A DNA stretch of 64,000 nucleotides from Nocardia brasiliensis IFM 10847 (lineage in GTDB: Bacteria; Actinomycetota; Actinomycetes; Mycobacteriales; Mycobacteriaceae), in assembly GCF_000710915.1 (NCBI RefSeq), contig NZ_BAUA01000024.1:1-64000 (forward strand). Reading direction: 5' to 3'. A program made the position numbers and the translations under genes. The stretch's first letter is position 1. Each line of letters opens with the position of its first letter. Under the pieces are notes generated by a model. The model was given only the letters and a program-made list of their open reading frames with translations, had not been told where the DNA came from and made no database searches. Below are positions 19,256 through 28,271 of this stretch, piece after piece.

Positions 19256-20281
19256 TCAGTTGCCCGACAGCGGCAGCCGTACCTCGAAACGGCTGCCGCC
19301 GGGTCGGTTTTCGGCGGTGATGCGGCCCTGGTGCGCCTCGACCAGGCCGGCCGCGATCGCCAAACCCATACCGCTGCCGGCGGGTACGCCGTCGGCGGCG
19401 ACCGGGGAGCGCGCGGCGGTGCCGCGGTAGGCGACCTCGAAGATGCGCGGCAGGTCCGCCTCGGCGATCCCCGGCCCGGTGTCGTCGACCCGTGCCCACG
19501 CCTGACCGTCGGCGGTGCCCGCCGAGAGGGCGACCTCGCCACCGGGCGGCGTGTGTGCGATGGCGTTGGACACCAGGTTGGTCAGCACCCGGCCGAGCGC
19601 CTGATCGTTCGCGGTGACGACGATGCGCGAATCCGGTTGTTCCGCACGGAGTTCGACTCGAGCGCGGGCGGCGGTCGGCCGGTTCGCGGCGAGCACCTCG
19701 TCGATCAGTTCTCGCAGGTCCACCGGCTCCAGCTCGAGGCGCAGCGCGCCCGCGTTGATCTTCGACATCTCGAACAGGTCGTCGACCATGCGGGAGAGCC
19801 GATTCGTCTCGACGCCGATCTGCTCGGCGTAGGTCGCCACGTCGGCCTGTCCGCTGACGACACCGTCGGAGAGCGCTTCGGCCATCGCGCGGATGCCCGC
19901 CAGTGGCGTCCGCAGGTCGTGGCTCACCCAGGCGACCAGCTCGCGCCGTGCCTGCTCGGCCGCGCGCTCTTGCTCGAGGATCTGCTTCTCCCAGACCATC
20001 TTTCGGGCCTGTTCGCGCCCGAGCAGAATCGCGGCGGGGACGGTGACCGCCGCGACGATGCCGAGCACCACCGCGGTGCGCTGCAGCTCCTGGGTGAACA
20101 TCAGCCCGCTGACCCCGATCACGCCCGCGAGGGTGGCCAGCGTCGGAATCAGCACCAGCACCGCCATACTGGTGGTCACCGACCGATTCCTGGTGGTGCG
20201 CAGGATGATCGCGCCGATCAGGACCACCGGCAGCGAGCAGGCCAGCGAATAGATGATGAGCTGGGTGGTGTCCTCAGGCAT
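19256..20281 (-). CDS. Two-component sensor histidine kinase
   Basis: 341 residues. Three hydrophobic segments in the first 90 residues ([58 protein letters not shown]) have almost no extracytoplasmic loop, so it may sense a signal within the membrane. The HisKA box [13 protein letters not shown] has His121. The HATPase domain shows [19 protein letters not shown] and [16 protein letters not shown]. It overlaps the response regulator gene by 8 bp, so the two form one unit. Confidence 0.93.
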   Translation of the reverse strand: MPEDTTQLIIYSLACSLPVVLIGAIILRTTRNRSVTTSMAVLVLIPTLATLAGVIGVSGLMFTQELQRTAVVLGIVAAVTVPAAILLGREQARKMVWEKQILEQERAAEQARRELVAWVSHDLRTPLAGIRAMAEALSDGVVSGQADVATYAEQIGVETNRLSRMVDDLFEMSKINAGALRLELEPVDLRELIDEVLAANRPTAARARVELRAEQPDSRIVVTANDQALGRVLTNLVSNAIAHTPPGGEVALSAGTADGQAWARVDDTGPGIAEADLPRIFEVAYRGTAARSPVAADGVPAGSGMGLAIAAGLVEAHQGRITAENRPGGSRFEVRLPLSGN

Positions 20282-20972
20282 CGCCGGCTCCGTTCCCGGT
20301 GCGCGCCCACGCGTAACCGCGGCCCCACACGGTTTCGATGCGATGGTTGTCGCCGAGCTTGGCGCGCAACCGCTTGATGTGCACGGTGACCGTGGAGAGG
20401 TCGCCGAAATCCCAGCCCCACACCTTGGCGAGCAAAGCTTCCCGGCTGAACACCTGCTGCGGATGCTGCAGCAGGAAGACGAGCAGGTCGAATTCGCGCG
20501 GCGTCAGGTCCACCGGCGCCCCCGCGACGAGGACGAGCCGGACCGCCGGGCGGATCTCCACCGCGCCGTCGCGCAGCACCGGATGGTTGCTGTCGCGCAC
20601 CACCTGCGAGCGCCGCAGCACCGAGGCGACCCGCAGCGCGAGTTCCCGTGGGCTGAACGGTTTGGTGACGTAGTCGTCGGCGCCCGCCTCCAGACCGAGC
20701 ACCCGGTCGTCCTCGTCGCCGAGGGCGGTGAGCAGGATGACCGGCATGTCCGGCCGCGGGCCCGAGCGGATGCTGCGGCAGATAGCGATGCCGTCCGGTG
20801 CGGGCATCATCACGTCGAGCACGGCCAGCTCGATCGCGTCGTCCGGATTCGCCAGCGCCGCCAAAGTGGTTGTGCCGTCCGCAGTTTCGCGTACCTTGTG
20901 GCCGTCGCGCTCGAGATAGCGGCGGACCACGTCCCGGACGACGGGATCGTCGTCGGCGATCAGAATCGTCAT
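20274..20972 (-). CDS. OmpR/PhoB-family response regulator
   Basis: 232 residues. The receiver domain begins [12 protein letters not shown], with Asp53 in VLDVMMP as the phosphorylation site and KPFSPREL as the conserved lysine region. The C-terminal winged helix contains [20 protein letters not shown] and [13 protein letters not shown]. It is encoded between the polytopic membrane protein and the kinase in one minus-strand operon, with 4 bp between it and the former. It probably controls this operon, the divergent 22445-26848 operon, or both. Confidence 0.94.
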   Translation of the reverse strand: MTILIADDDPVVRDVVRRYLERDGHKVRETADGTTTLAALANPDDAIELAVLDVMMPAPDGIAICRSIRSGPRPDMPVILLTALGDEDDRVLGLEAGADDYVTKPFSPRELALRVASVLRRSQVVRDSNHPVLRDGAVEIRPAVRLVLVAGAPVDLTPREFDLLVFLLQHPQQVFSREALLAKVWGWDFGDLSTVTVHIKRLRAKLGDNHRIETVWGRGYAWARTGNGAGDA

Positions 20973-20976
20973 GCTC

Positions 20977-22329
20977 TCACCAGTTCGTCAGGATCGTGTG
21001 GACCAGCAGCAGGGTCGCGGCGGCTTGCAGCGCGAGCCAGGGCCGGGCGGCGGCGCGCGGCAGAAAAGCGGTCGCGGCGAGCAACCAGATATCGAACGGC
21101 AGCCAGATCCGCTCGGTTTCCGCTTTGCTCAGTCCACTGAGGTCTGCCGCGAGTATCGCGCACAGCGCCGCGGCGACCAGCAGCGCCGTCGGATCGAGGG
21201 CACGCAGCGTGCGCGGCGACAGCGCGCGGGACAGGCCCGCGGCGGTAGCGAGGCCCACCGCGCACACCGTCGCGGCCAGGTTGCCCCACCACCAGTACGC
21301 GTAGGACCGCTCACTGGCTATGCCCTGGTAGTAGCGCTGCACCACCAGGTGGTAGCCGTCCAGCCACCAGAAACCGGCCAGGGTGAACGCGGCCACGACC
21401 AGCAGCGCACCGGCCAGTGCGGGCAGCAGCGGGCGCGCGGTCCGGGCCGCGATCAGCACGGCCACGGCCGGAAACGCCATCAGTACCAAGCCGTAGCTGA
21501 GATAGATGCCGAGCGCGAAGAGAACGCCCGCGGCGATCGCGGCGCCGGTCTTGCCGCCGGGCCGCGCCGCGATCGCCAGTAATGCGACGGCCCAGGCCGT
21601 GACACCGGCGAACATCGCGTCCGCGGAGACCGCGATCCACAGCGCGGCGGGCGCGAGCACCAGGAACGGCAGCGCGGCCCGCGCTCGATCCTCGGCTCCG
21701 AGCGCCCGCAGCGCGACCGCGACGGCGAGCACCGCGCTGGTGCCGATCAGCAGGCAGGCCACGCCCGCCCACGCGCCGCCGCCGAGGCCGATGCGGTCGA
21801 GCAAGACGAAGAAGAGCAGCGCACCCGGTGGATGCCCCGACACGTGCGTGGTCCACGAGTCCGGCTCGAAATCGAGGATGCGGTCGGCGAATCCGCGCAG
21901 CATCGCGCCGATGTCGGTGACGCCGCCTACCTCGTGCAGGTACTCGTTGGGATCGGTGAGCCGACCGGCGAAACCACGTTGCCAGCCGTCGACCATGGCG
22001 AGCGCGAAGGCCCAGCCCAGCGCGGCGGCCCACGAGACGGCCAGCAACGGACGCCAGGACAACCGGCGCGCGAGCGTCGGGCCCTGTGCGACAACGGCAA
22101 TCGCGAGCGCGATGGCCGGCACGGTGCCCCAGCCCGCGTGCGGTAGCCAGTTGCCGAAGAGCGGTGCGGCACCGGCGTACAGCTTGCTGCGCCATGATTC
22201 GCTGGCGATTCGCGGTACGACGAAGGCCGCCGTCACGAGCACGGCGGCGCTGCCCGCGCCCACCAGGTCGCCACGGAGCCGGGCCCGCCGCGGGGGATCG
22301 AGGACAGAGGTGTCGGGCACGGTTATCAC
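20977..22329 (-). CDS. Polytopic membrane protein, GT-C glycosyltransferase-like
   Basis: 450 residues with about 11-12 transmembrane segments. A long periplasmic-type loop after the second or third segment carries LTDPNEYLHEVGGV and SWTTHVSGHPPGALLFF. Such acidic and histidine-rich first loops are typical of GT-C membrane glycosyltransferases that use polyprenyl-phosphate sugars, though I see no exact family signature. GTG start at 22329. It is the first gene of the operon with the two-component system and is divergent from the GT2 gene. Confidence 0.75.
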   Translation of the reverse strand: MITVPDTSVLDPPRRARLRGDLVGAGSAAVLVTAAFVVPRIASESWRSKLYAGAAPLFGNWLPHAGWGTVPAIALAIAVVAQGPTLARRLSWRPLLAVSWAAALGWAFALAMVDGWQRGFAGRLTDPNEYLHEVGGVTDIGAMLRGFADRILDFEPDSWTTHVSGHPPGALLFFVLLDRIGLGGGAWAGVACLLIGTSAVLAVAVALRALGAEDRARAALPFLVLAPAALWIAVSADAMFAGVTAWAVALLAIAARPGGKTGAAIAAGVLFALGIYLSYGLVLMAFPAVAVLIAARTARPLLPALAGALLVVAAFTLAGFWWLDGYHLVVQRYYQGIASERSYAYWWWGNLAATVCAVGLATAAGLSRALSPRTLRALDPTALLVAAALCAILAADLSGLSKAETERIWLPFDIWLLAATAFLPRAAARPWLALQAAATLLLVHTILTNW

Positions 22330-22431
22330 GATAGGGCGGTAATCGAGCCGTCTATGCAGATCCCGGCCGTTTTTCTGACGATGTCACTGTTTCGTCACAG
22401 GTTTTCGGGCCGTTTCGCGGCCGCGACGGCC

Positions 22432-22437
22432 TAGCGT
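22432..22437 (+). promoter_or_regulatory. -10 element for the GT2-led operon (leaderless)
   Basis: TAGCGT, seven bases before the GTG start at 22445, with no Shine-Dalgarno sequence. It controls the 22445-26848 operon and lies in the 115-bp gap shared with the divergent membrane-protein/two-component operon. Confidence 0.45.
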
Positions 22438-22444
22438 CGGCAGC

Positions 22445-23116
22445 GTGACTCGAACCCAGGTTGATCCTGCCGGAGTGACCGTCGTGATTCCGTGCCGGGA
22501 CGAAGCTGATGCGTTGCCCGATGTGCTCGGCGCGCTACCCGCCGGATACCACGCCCTCGTGGTGGACAACGGCTCCACCGACGGCACCGGCGCCGTCGCG
22601 CGCAGCCGCGGCGCCACGGTGGTGCACGAGGCCAGACCGGGCTACGGCGCGGCCGTGCAGGCGGGCATCGCGGCGGCCCGCACCGAGCTGGTCGCGGTAC
22701 TCGACGGCGACGGCTCGATGGATCCGGCCGAACTGCCCGGCCTCGTCGAATTGGTGCGTGGCGGAGCTGATCTCGCGGTCGGCCGGCGGCGGCCGACACA
22801 CGCCGGGGTCTGGCCCTGGCACGCCCGGCTCGGCAATCTGCTCGTCGCGCGCCGGCTGCGGCGCAAATACGGTCTGCCCGTGCACGATATCGCCGCGATG
22901 CGGGTGGCACGGCGGGCCGGAATGCTGTCGCTCGGACCCTTGCACCAGCGGTCCGGTTACCCCCTCGAACTGCTGGTCGGCGCGGCGAGCGCCGGTTGGC
23001 GGGTGGAGGAGCGGGATATCGCCTACCGGCCGCGCGCGGGCGGGGTGTCGAAGGTGTCGGGCTCGTGGCTCGGAACCCTGCGTGCCACCAAGGATTTCCT
23101 GGCGGTGCTGCGATGA
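22445..23116 (+). CDS. Family 2 glycosyltransferase
   Basis: 223 residues, GT-A fold: VTVVIPCRDEADALPDVLG at the N-terminus, LVVDNGSTDGT, then VAVLDGDGSMDP as the DxD-type metal/nucleotide site. Near the C-terminus RPRAGGVSKVSGSW resembles dolichyl-phosphate mannose synthase-like enzymes. There are no transmembrane segments. It overlaps the following DUF2064 gene by 4 bp. The pairing of a GT2 with a DUF2064 protein recurs in bacteria. Confidence 0.9.
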   Translation: MTRTQVDPAGVTVVIPCRDEADALPDVLGALPAGYHALVVDNGSTDGTGAVARSRGATVVHEARPGYGAAVQAGIAAARTELVAVLDGDGSMDPAELPGLVELVRGGADLAVGRRRPTHAGVWPWHARLGNLLVARRLRRKYGLPVHDIAAMRVARRAGMLSLGPLHQRSGYPLELLVGAASAGWRVEERDIAYRPRAGGVSKVSGSWLGTLRATKDFLAVLR

Positions 23117-23793
23117 GCTGCTGTCCGGCGACGCTGCTGGTGATCGCGAAGGCGCCGATCGCGGGTTTCGCCAAAACCCGGCTCTCGCCGCCGTTGACCC
23201 CGCGCGAAGCGGCCACGGTGGCCGCCGCCGCACTGCTGGACACCCTCGACGCGGTGCTGCGCAGCGAGGTCGCGCATCGCGTCGTCGCGTTCACCGGCGA
23301 TCTGTCGGCGGCCGAGTGCGGTGGCGAATTGGCAAGAGCGTTCGAGCTATTCGAGGTTGTCCCGCAACGTGGCGAGGGTTTCGGTGCGCGCCTGGCGAAC
23401 GCGCACGCCGATGCCGCGCGTTTCGGCGCGCCGGTATTCCAGATCGGGATGGACACGCCGCAGATCGGCCCGGAGATCTTGACCGCCGCAGCGCGTGCGC
23501 TCGTCGCGGGTGACGGCGCGCTGCTCGGTCCGGCCGAGGACGGTGGCTGGTGGGGACTCGGATTACCGTCGCCACAGCCTGCTCGAGTGCTCGAGCACGT
23601 TCCGATGTCCACCGATCGCACCGGTGAGCTGACCCGAAAGGCGTTGCAGCAGTGTGGGTATGCGGTGACCTCGCTGCAGCAGTTCAGCGATGTCGATACC
23701 TTCGCCGATGCGCAACGGGTCGCCGCGGCTTCGCGCGGCCGATTCGCCGGAGAGATCCACCGGCTGTGTGAACGCGGGTTGGTGCGATCGTGA
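23113..23793 (+). CDS. DUF2064 / TIGR04282-like glycosyltransferase or nucleotidyltransferase
   Basis: 226 residues. LLVIAKAPIAGFAKTRLSPP is the conserved N-terminal motif of the DUF2064/TIGR04282 family, which has a GT-A-like nucleotide-diphospho-sugar fold related to CofC and is known from arsenosugar-type gene neighbourhoods. IGMDTPQIGPEIL and LGPAEDGGWWGLGL are further family motifs. Starts are coupled on both sides: ATGA overlap with GT2 upstream and GTGA overlap with the methyltransferase downstream. The reaction is unknown. Confidence 0.85.
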   Translation: MSCCPATLLVIAKAPIAGFAKTRLSPPLTPREAATVAAAALLDTLDAVLRSEVAHRVVAFTGDLSAAECGGELARAFELFEVVPQRGEGFGARLANAHADAARFGAPVFQIGMDTPQIGPEILTAAARALVAGDGALLGPAEDGGWWGLGLPSPQPARVLEHVPMSTDRTGELTRKALQQCGYAVTSLQQFSDVDTFADAQRVAAASRGRFAGEIHRLCERGLVRS

Positions 23794-24488
23794 GCGGGAT
23801 CGAGTTGGACGTGTTCGACCGCGCGTTGGCGGGTGAGAAATGTTGGATCCGTGATGCGGACGGTGTGCGGCATCGCCTGCCGATGCAGCGGTGGCTGGGG
23901 CTGTCCGGCACCGACCGCCGTGCGGACCTGGCGCTGACCGAATGCTGTGATGGGCCGACGGTGGATCTCGGCTGCGGGCCCGGCCGGTTGGTGGCGGCGC
24001 TACTTCGGCGCGGCGTGCTCGCGCTGGGGGTGGACATCTCCCCGACCGCGGTGGCCATCACCAGGTTTCGCGGTGCGCCCGCGCTGCGGCGTGACCTCTT
24101 CGGTCCGCTGCCCGGCGCGGGGCGCTGGGCCTACGCGCTGCTCGCCGACGGCAATATCGGGATCGGCGGCGACCCGGAGCGCATCCTGCGGCGTACCGCG
24201 TCCCTGCTCATGCCCAGCGGTGTCGCAGTCGTAGAGTTCGGCCGTCCGGGTACAGGTTCGGTCACCCGGCAGCTCCGCGTCGAGTCGCGCACGCATGTGG
24301 GGTGCTGGTTCCCGTGGGCCACGGTGAGCATCGACCATGCGGCGGATCTCGCGCACAACACCGGGTTTCGGGTGGTCGACACAGTGGAAGTGGGCGGCAG
24401 GCACATCGCATGGTTGCGCAGCCGCCGGGCTTCTAGCGCCGTGGTGCGCGCACGACCGGCTCGCTCCGGGGCATCGGAGGTCGCGTGA
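23790..24488 (+). CDS. Class I SAM-dependent methyltransferase
   Basis: 232 residues. Motif I is VDLGCGPGRLVAALL, followed by GVDISPTAVAITRF. The cysteine pattern of arsenite methyltransferases is not present, so a simple arsenosugar assignment is not supported. The C-terminal half contains VAVVEFGRPGTG and FPWATVSIDHAADLA. The substrate is probably the product of the two upstream transferases (inference from gene order). It overlaps the preceding gene by 4 bp and a micro-ORF by 1 bp. Confidence 0.85.
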   Translation: MSGIELDVFDRALAGEKCWIRDADGVRHRLPMQRWLGLSGTDRRADLALTECCDGPTVDLGCGPGRLVAALLRRGVLALGVDISPTAVAITRFRGAPALRRDLFGPLPGAGRWAYALLADGNIGIGGDPERILRRTASLLMPSGVAVVEFGRPGTGSVTRQLRVESRTHVGCWFPWATVSIDHAADLAHNTGFRVVDTVEVGGRHIAWLRSRRASSAVVRARPARSGASEVA

Positions 24489-24535
24489 TGAGTTGGGTGC
24501 GGACCGAGTCGGCCTGCCGAGGCGGTGTCCGATGA
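24488..24535 (+). CDS. 15-codon micro-ORF bridging two operon genes
   Basis: MSWVRTESACRGGVR. Its ATG overlaps the last base of the methyltransferase stop (TGATG), and its TGA overlaps the ATG of the molybdopterin gene (ATGA at 24532). It may serve to carry ribosomes across the 43-nt gap rather than make a functional peptide. No homology is known to me, and the arrangement could be chance. Confidence 0.3.
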   Translation: MSWVRTESACRGGVR

Positions 24536-25710
24536 CTGTGCGCGAACCCGCCGAGCGCACCGGCGGATCGGACGATCGGTGGTACCGGGTGTCCGGTGCC
24601 CGCGGCCCGGAGGTGGCCAGCCGGGTGGGCATCGCGCTCGGTGCGGCGATCCTGGTCTGTTTCGTGACCGGCCTGCTGAGCCACTGGATTCAGCATCCGC
24701 CGAGCTGGTTCTGGTGGCCCGCCCACCCGGTGTGGTTGTACCGGTTGACGCAAGGCCTGCACGTCGTTACGGGTGTCGCCGCGATTCCGCTACTGCTGGT
24801 GAAACTTTGGGCCGTGTACCCGAAACTGTTCGAGCGTCCGGTGCTCGGCTCGCCGCTGCGCATGCTGGAGCGCGGATCGATCGCGCTGCTGGTCGGCGCG
24901 ATGGTGTTCGAGCTGTCGACCGGATTGTTGAACATCGCGCAGTACTACCCGTGGAAGTTCTTCTTTCCCACCGCGCATTACGCGATGGCCTTCGTCGCGG
25001 TGGGTGCGCTGGCGGTGCATCTCGCGGTGAAGCTGCCGGTGATCCGGGAGGCTTTGAGCCGTCCGATCGATACGGAGCCCACGGTCCGCGAGTCTGCGGA
25101 TGGCGCAGGCGTGCGCCATGTTTCGCGACGGACGGTGTTGACCGCGGCTTGGGTTTCCGCGGGCGCGGCCACCTTGGCGATGGCCGGTCAGACTGTTCCG
25201 TTCCTGCGCTGGGCCGCTGTGCTCGCACCGCGTAGCGGCGAAGGGCCGCAGGGACTTCCGGTCAACAGGACCGCCGCGGCCGCCGGTGTCGGCGAGCTGG
25301 CGCGGGCAGCGGACTATCGCTTGATTGTCCAGGTCGGGGACCGGCAACGCGGCTTCACCAGGGACGAACTGCTGGCCATGCCGCAGACACAGGCCAGGCT
25401 GCCGATCGCCTGTGTCGAAGGCTGGAGTGCCACCGCCGACTGGTCCGGTGTGCGCCTGCGTGATCTGCTCGCCGCGGTGGGCACCTACCCCGGTGGTGAC
25501 GTAATTTTCCGATCGCTGGAGACCAATGGCATCTATGCGAGTTCGACACTGCCGCAACGACATGCCGTCGACGCGGACACGCTGGTGGCGCTGGCGTTGA
25601 ACGGTGCGACGCTCGACCTCGACCACGGCTACCCGTGCCGCCTCATCGCGCCCAGCCGGCCCGGAGTGCTGCAGACGAAATGGCTTTCGACGATCGAGGC
25701 CCGATCATGA
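24532..25710 (+). CDS. Molybdopterin-dependent oxidoreductase with N-terminal membrane domain
   Basis: 392 residues. The first about 175 residues hold a four-helix membrane domain (VGIALGAAILVCFVTGLLSH, VVTGVAAIPLLLVKLW, ALLVGAMVFELSTGLL, AMAFVAVGALAVHLAVKL), cytochrome b561-like with His in several helices. After a short RR-containing link and a further hydrophobic patch, the sulfite-oxidase-type Mo domain follows. It includes LPIACVEGWSATADWSGVRL with the Cys that would ligate molybdenum, and HGYPCRLIAPSRPG. It likely passes electrons to the membrane. The substrate is unknown. Confidence 0.88.
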   Translation: MTVREPAERTGGSDDRWYRVSGARGPEVASRVGIALGAAILVCFVTGLLSHWIQHPPSWFWWPAHPVWLYRLTQGLHVVTGVAAIPLLLVKLWAVYPKLFERPVLGSPLRMLERGSIALLVGAMVFELSTGLLNIAQYYPWKFFFPTAHYAMAFVAVGALAVHLAVKLPVIREALSRPIDTEPTVRESADGAGVRHVSRRTVLTAAWVSAGAATLAMAGQTVPFLRWAAVLAPRSGEGPQGLPVNRTAAAAGVGELARAADYRLIVQVGDRQRGFTRDELLAMPQTQARLPIACVEGWSATADWSGVRLRDLLAAVGTYPGGDVIFRSLETNGIYASSTLPQRHAVDADTLVALALNGATLDLDHGYPCRLIAPSRPGVLQTKWLSTIEARS

Positions 25711-26147
25711 CCGCGGTTCGGCTGTTGTTGCTGGTGGCGGGCGGCTGGCTCGGTTGGTACGGGATCACGTTGCTGCTCGACTTCCCGCAAGCGGACCTGA
25801 TCTCGATCGCCCTGTGGTTCGCGGGTGGAATCCTGCTGCACGACGCGGTTTTCGCGCCGCTGTGCGCCGCGGCCGGGATCACCGCTCGCCGGTTCCTGCC
25901 GGGCGTCTGGTGGGGCCCGGCCGCGTGCGGTGCGGTCTGTACGGTGGCGCTGCTGGCGATCGCCGCGCCCGTGCTCGACCGCGGTCACGCCATGCCGGAC
26001 AACCCCACGGTGCTGGACCGGAACTATCCCCTCGGCCTCATGGCCGCGGTGGTACTGGTCTGGGTGCTGGTGGGCGCCGCCGGGGCGGCGAAACTCGTAG
26101 ATCGGCGCCGTCGGCGCGACACCACGACACAAAGGAGCACTCCGTGA
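25707..26147 (+). CDS. Small integral membrane protein
   Basis: 146 residues with four hydrophobic segments (LLLLVAGGWLGWYGITLLL, LISIALWFAGGILLHDAVF, ACGAVCTVALLAIAAPVL, LGLMAAVVLVWVLVGAAGA). There is no named family. It overlaps the molybdopterin gene by 4 bp and the flavodoxin-like gene by 4 bp, so it is a tight member of the operon and may be a subunit or anchor of the oxidoreductase (inference). Confidence 0.75.
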   Translation: MTAVRLLLLVAGGWLGWYGITLLLDFPQADLISIALWFAGGILLHDAVFAPLCAAAGITARRFLPGVWWGPAACGAVCTVALLAIAAPVLDRGHAMPDNPTVLDRNYPLGLMAAVVLVWVLVGAAGAAKLVDRRRRRDTTTQRSTP

Positions 26148-26848
26148 CCACTTACGACGACCTGCGCGCCTTGTTCATCAACTGCACTCTGAAACGATCG
26201 CCGGAGGTGAGCAACACCCAGGGCCTGATCGATGTCAGTGCCCGCATCATGGCGAAGAACGGCGTGCAGGTCTCCCAGATCCGGGCGGTCGATCACGACA
26301 TCGCCTTCGGCGTCTGGCCCGACATGACCGAGCACGGCTGGCCCACCGACGAATGGCCCGCGCTGCAGCAGCAGGTGATGGACGCCGACATCCTGGTGCT
26401 GGCGGGCCCGATCTGGTTGGGCGACAACAGTTCCGTCACCAAACAGGTCATCGAACGGCTCTACGCCAATTCGTCGATCCTCAACCAGCACGGCCAGTAC
26501 GCGTACTACGGCCGCGTGGGCGGTTGCCTCATCACCGGCAACGAGGACGGGGTCAAGCACTGCGCGATGAACATCCTCTACAGCCTGCAGCATCTCGGTT
26601 ACACCATCCCGCCGCAGGCCGACGCGGGCTGGATCGGCGAAGCGGGTCCCGGCCCGTCCTATCTCGATCCCGGCTCCGGCGGCCCCGACAACGATTTCAC
26701 CAACCGCAACACCACCTTCATGACCTGGAATCTGCTGCACCTCGCCCGAATGCTCAAGGACGCCAACGGCATCCCCGCCCACGGCAACCAGCGTTCGGAG
26801 TGGGACGCCGGCTGCCGCTTCGATTTCGAGAACCCCGAATACCGCTGA
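26144..26848 (+). CDS. Flavodoxin-fold NAD(P)H-dependent oxidoreductase
   Basis: 234 residues. The flavodoxin-like N-terminus is LRALFINCTLKRSPEVSNT, with the phosphate-binding loop after the first strand. DADILVLAGPIWLGDNSSVTKQ and VGGCLITGNEDGVKHCAMN are characteristic of the NADPH-dependent FMN reductase/WrbA-like superfamily. It ends the operon that begins at 22445 and could supply electrons or reduce a quinone-like product. GTG start preceded by AAAGGAGCA. Confidence 0.88.
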   Translation: MTTYDDLRALFINCTLKRSPEVSNTQGLIDVSARIMAKNGVQVSQIRAVDHDIAFGVWPDMTEHGWPTDEWPALQQQVMDADILVLAGPIWLGDNSSVTKQVIERLYANSSILNQHGQYAYYGRVGGCLITGNEDGVKHCAMNILYSLQHLGYTIPPQADAGWIGEAGPGPSYLDPGSGGPDNDFTNRNTTFMTWNLLHLARMLKDANGIPAHGNQRSEWDAGCRFDFENPEYR

Positions 26849-26886
26849 TCACCATCGGCATGCCCGAAATCATGCTCGGCCGCGCC

Positions 26887-26892
26887 TACGAT
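26887..26892 (+). promoter_or_regulatory. -10 element for a leaderless VOC gene
   Basis: TACGAT followed by 6 nt and then GTG 26899. This decides the start against in-frame ATG 26861 and ATG 26873. Confidence 0.4.
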
Positions 26893-26898
26893 GGCACG

Positions 26899-27291
26899 GT
26901 GCCTATCGCTCAGTTGAGTTTGATCACTATGCACTGTGCCGACAAGGAGGCGCTGGCCGAGTTCTGGGCGGCGCTGCTCGGCGGCGAGATTGTTTATCGG
27001 GCAGATGATCTGGCGGTGGTGCACACCGAGCGCGGGTCCCTGTGCGCGCTGCGGGTGCCCGGCTACCGGCCGCCGACCTGGCCGGACGGGGACACACCCA
27101 TGCACATCCACCTCGATCTGCGGGTGGACGATCTGGACGACGCGCAGGCGGGGGCGATCCGGTTGGGCGCGCGGCTCGCTGAGGTCCAGCCCGGCCCCGA
27201 CCTGTGGCGGGTCCTGCTCGACCCGGCCGGTCACCCGTTCTGTCTGACCGCTCGCGCCCCGCTGCTGCCGCTCGGTCCCGAACAGGCCTGA
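26899..27291 (+). CDS. VOC-superfamily (glyoxalase-like) protein
   Basis: 130 residues with two beta-alpha-beta-beta-beta repeats: LSLITMHCADKEALAEFWAA opens the first and MHIHLDLRVDDLDDAQAGA the second, ending LLDPAGHPFCLTAR. This is the glyoxalase/bleomycin-resistance/dioxygenase superfamily in its actinobacterial glyoxalase-like form. Function is unknown. It is followed by a hairpin terminator. Confidence 0.82.
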   Translation: MPIAQLSLITMHCADKEALAEFWAALLGGEIVYRADDLAVVHTERGSLCALRVPGYRPPTWPDGDTPMHIHLDLRVDDLDDAQAGAIRLGARLAEVQPGPDLWRVLLDPAGHPFCLTARAPLLPLGPEQA

Positions 27292-27335
27292 AGCGGGCAG
27301 CGGTGCAGGGCCACGGGAGTGGCCGGACACGACAA

Positions 27336-27363
27336 GGGCCGGTGACGTGATTGCCACCGGCCC
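27336..27363. terminator. Hairpin terminator between VOC gene and kdpC
   Basis: GGGCCGGTG (27336-27344) pairs with CACCGGCCC (27355-27363) around a 10-nt loop. On the plus strand it is followed by TCGTACTTTC. It sits between convergent stops. Confidence 0.65.
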
Positions 27364-27379
27364 TCGTACTTTCGTGCCG

Positions 27380-28270
27380 CTAGCCGCGGAACGGGTACCG
27401 CTGGTCGAGGTCGAGGTTCAATTCGACCACATTGACCCGTGGTTCGCCGAGGAAGCCCAGCGTGCGACCGTCGGTGTGCGCGTGCACCACCTGACGAAGC
27501 TGATCCTCGGAGATATTGCGCGCCTTGGCGACTCGGGCGATCTGGAGGTCGGCGTACCGCGGCGAGATATGCGGGTCCAGGCCGCTGCCGCTCGCGGTGA
27601 CCGCGTCGGAGGGCACCGGGGTGTCGACCGAGGCGTCGCCGAAGATCGGCACGATCCGGCCCGCCGCATAGTCCTCGCCGGGCTGGGCGCACTCGACCTG
27701 AACGCCCTTGTAGGCGGACAGGAACGGCGTCGCCGGGCACGCCTCGTTGACGCTCACGACCCGAGCGGGATGGGTCACCTCGCCGCGGCCGTCGCGCGGC
27801 CCGATCACCGAGAGCACCGCGCCTACACCGGTCTTCGTGCAGAACGGCCGGGCGCCGTCGACCCCCTCACGGTCGGCGATCGCCTTGCTGCGGGCGCAGA
27901 CGGTGGACAGCAGGCTCAGCTTGGTCTCGGCCGGATCGGCGGCGAGGGTGTCCACGATGCTTTCCGGGCCGAGGTTGGACGCGGCGGTGGCCATCGGGTC
28001 GTACCCGTTGGTCCCGGCCGCGGACGGCCTGCTCTGGAAGTACTGCACCAGCGCGTTGCCGTCGCTGTCGGTGAACGACTGGCCGATCAGGCTGGAGCCC
28101 ACCACGGTGTCGCCGGACTGCACCAGCGACCCGTCCGCCTTGTCGTGCAGGCCCGGTAGTTGAGCCACGGCGAAAACCACCAGGGGATAGGCGATTCCGG
28201 TGATCGCGGTGAGCACCAGCAGCGCGCGCAGTGCGGCCACGTGCTGCCGGATCCAAGTCGAAGTACGCAT
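27380..28270 (-). CDS. kdpC: Potassium-transporting ATPase KdpC subunit
   Basis: 296 residues, longer than the about 190 of E. coli but common in actinobacteria because of an insert between about 110 and 215. One N-terminal membrane helix (ALRALLVLTAITGIAYPLVV), then GSSLIGQSFTDSDGNALVQYFQSRPSA and the C-terminal GSGLDPHISPRYADLQIARV motif. KdpC is the periplasmic-side subunit that stabilises the KdpAB complex. It begins 1 bp after the kdpB stop. Confidence 0.94.
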   Translation of the reverse strand: MRTSTWIRQHVAALRALLVLTAITGIAYPLVVFAVAQLPGLHDKADGSLVQSGDTVVGSSLIGQSFTDSDGNALVQYFQSRPSAAGTNGYDPMATAASNLGPESIVDTLAADPAETKLSLLSTVCARSKAIADREGVDGARPFCTKTGVGAVLSVIGPRDGRGEVTHPARVVSVNEACPATPFLSAYKGVQVECAQPGEDYAAGRIVPIFGDASVDTPVPSDAVTASGSGLDPHISPRYADLQIARVAKARNISEDQLRQVVHAHTDGRTLGFLGEPRVNVVELNLDLDQRYPFRG

Positions 28271-28271
28271 G

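Noticed and set aside
23790..24488. Arsenite methyltransferase as part of an arsenosugar pathway
   Set aside because: The cysteine pattern of ArsM and the radical SAM enzyme of arsenosugar loci are absent.
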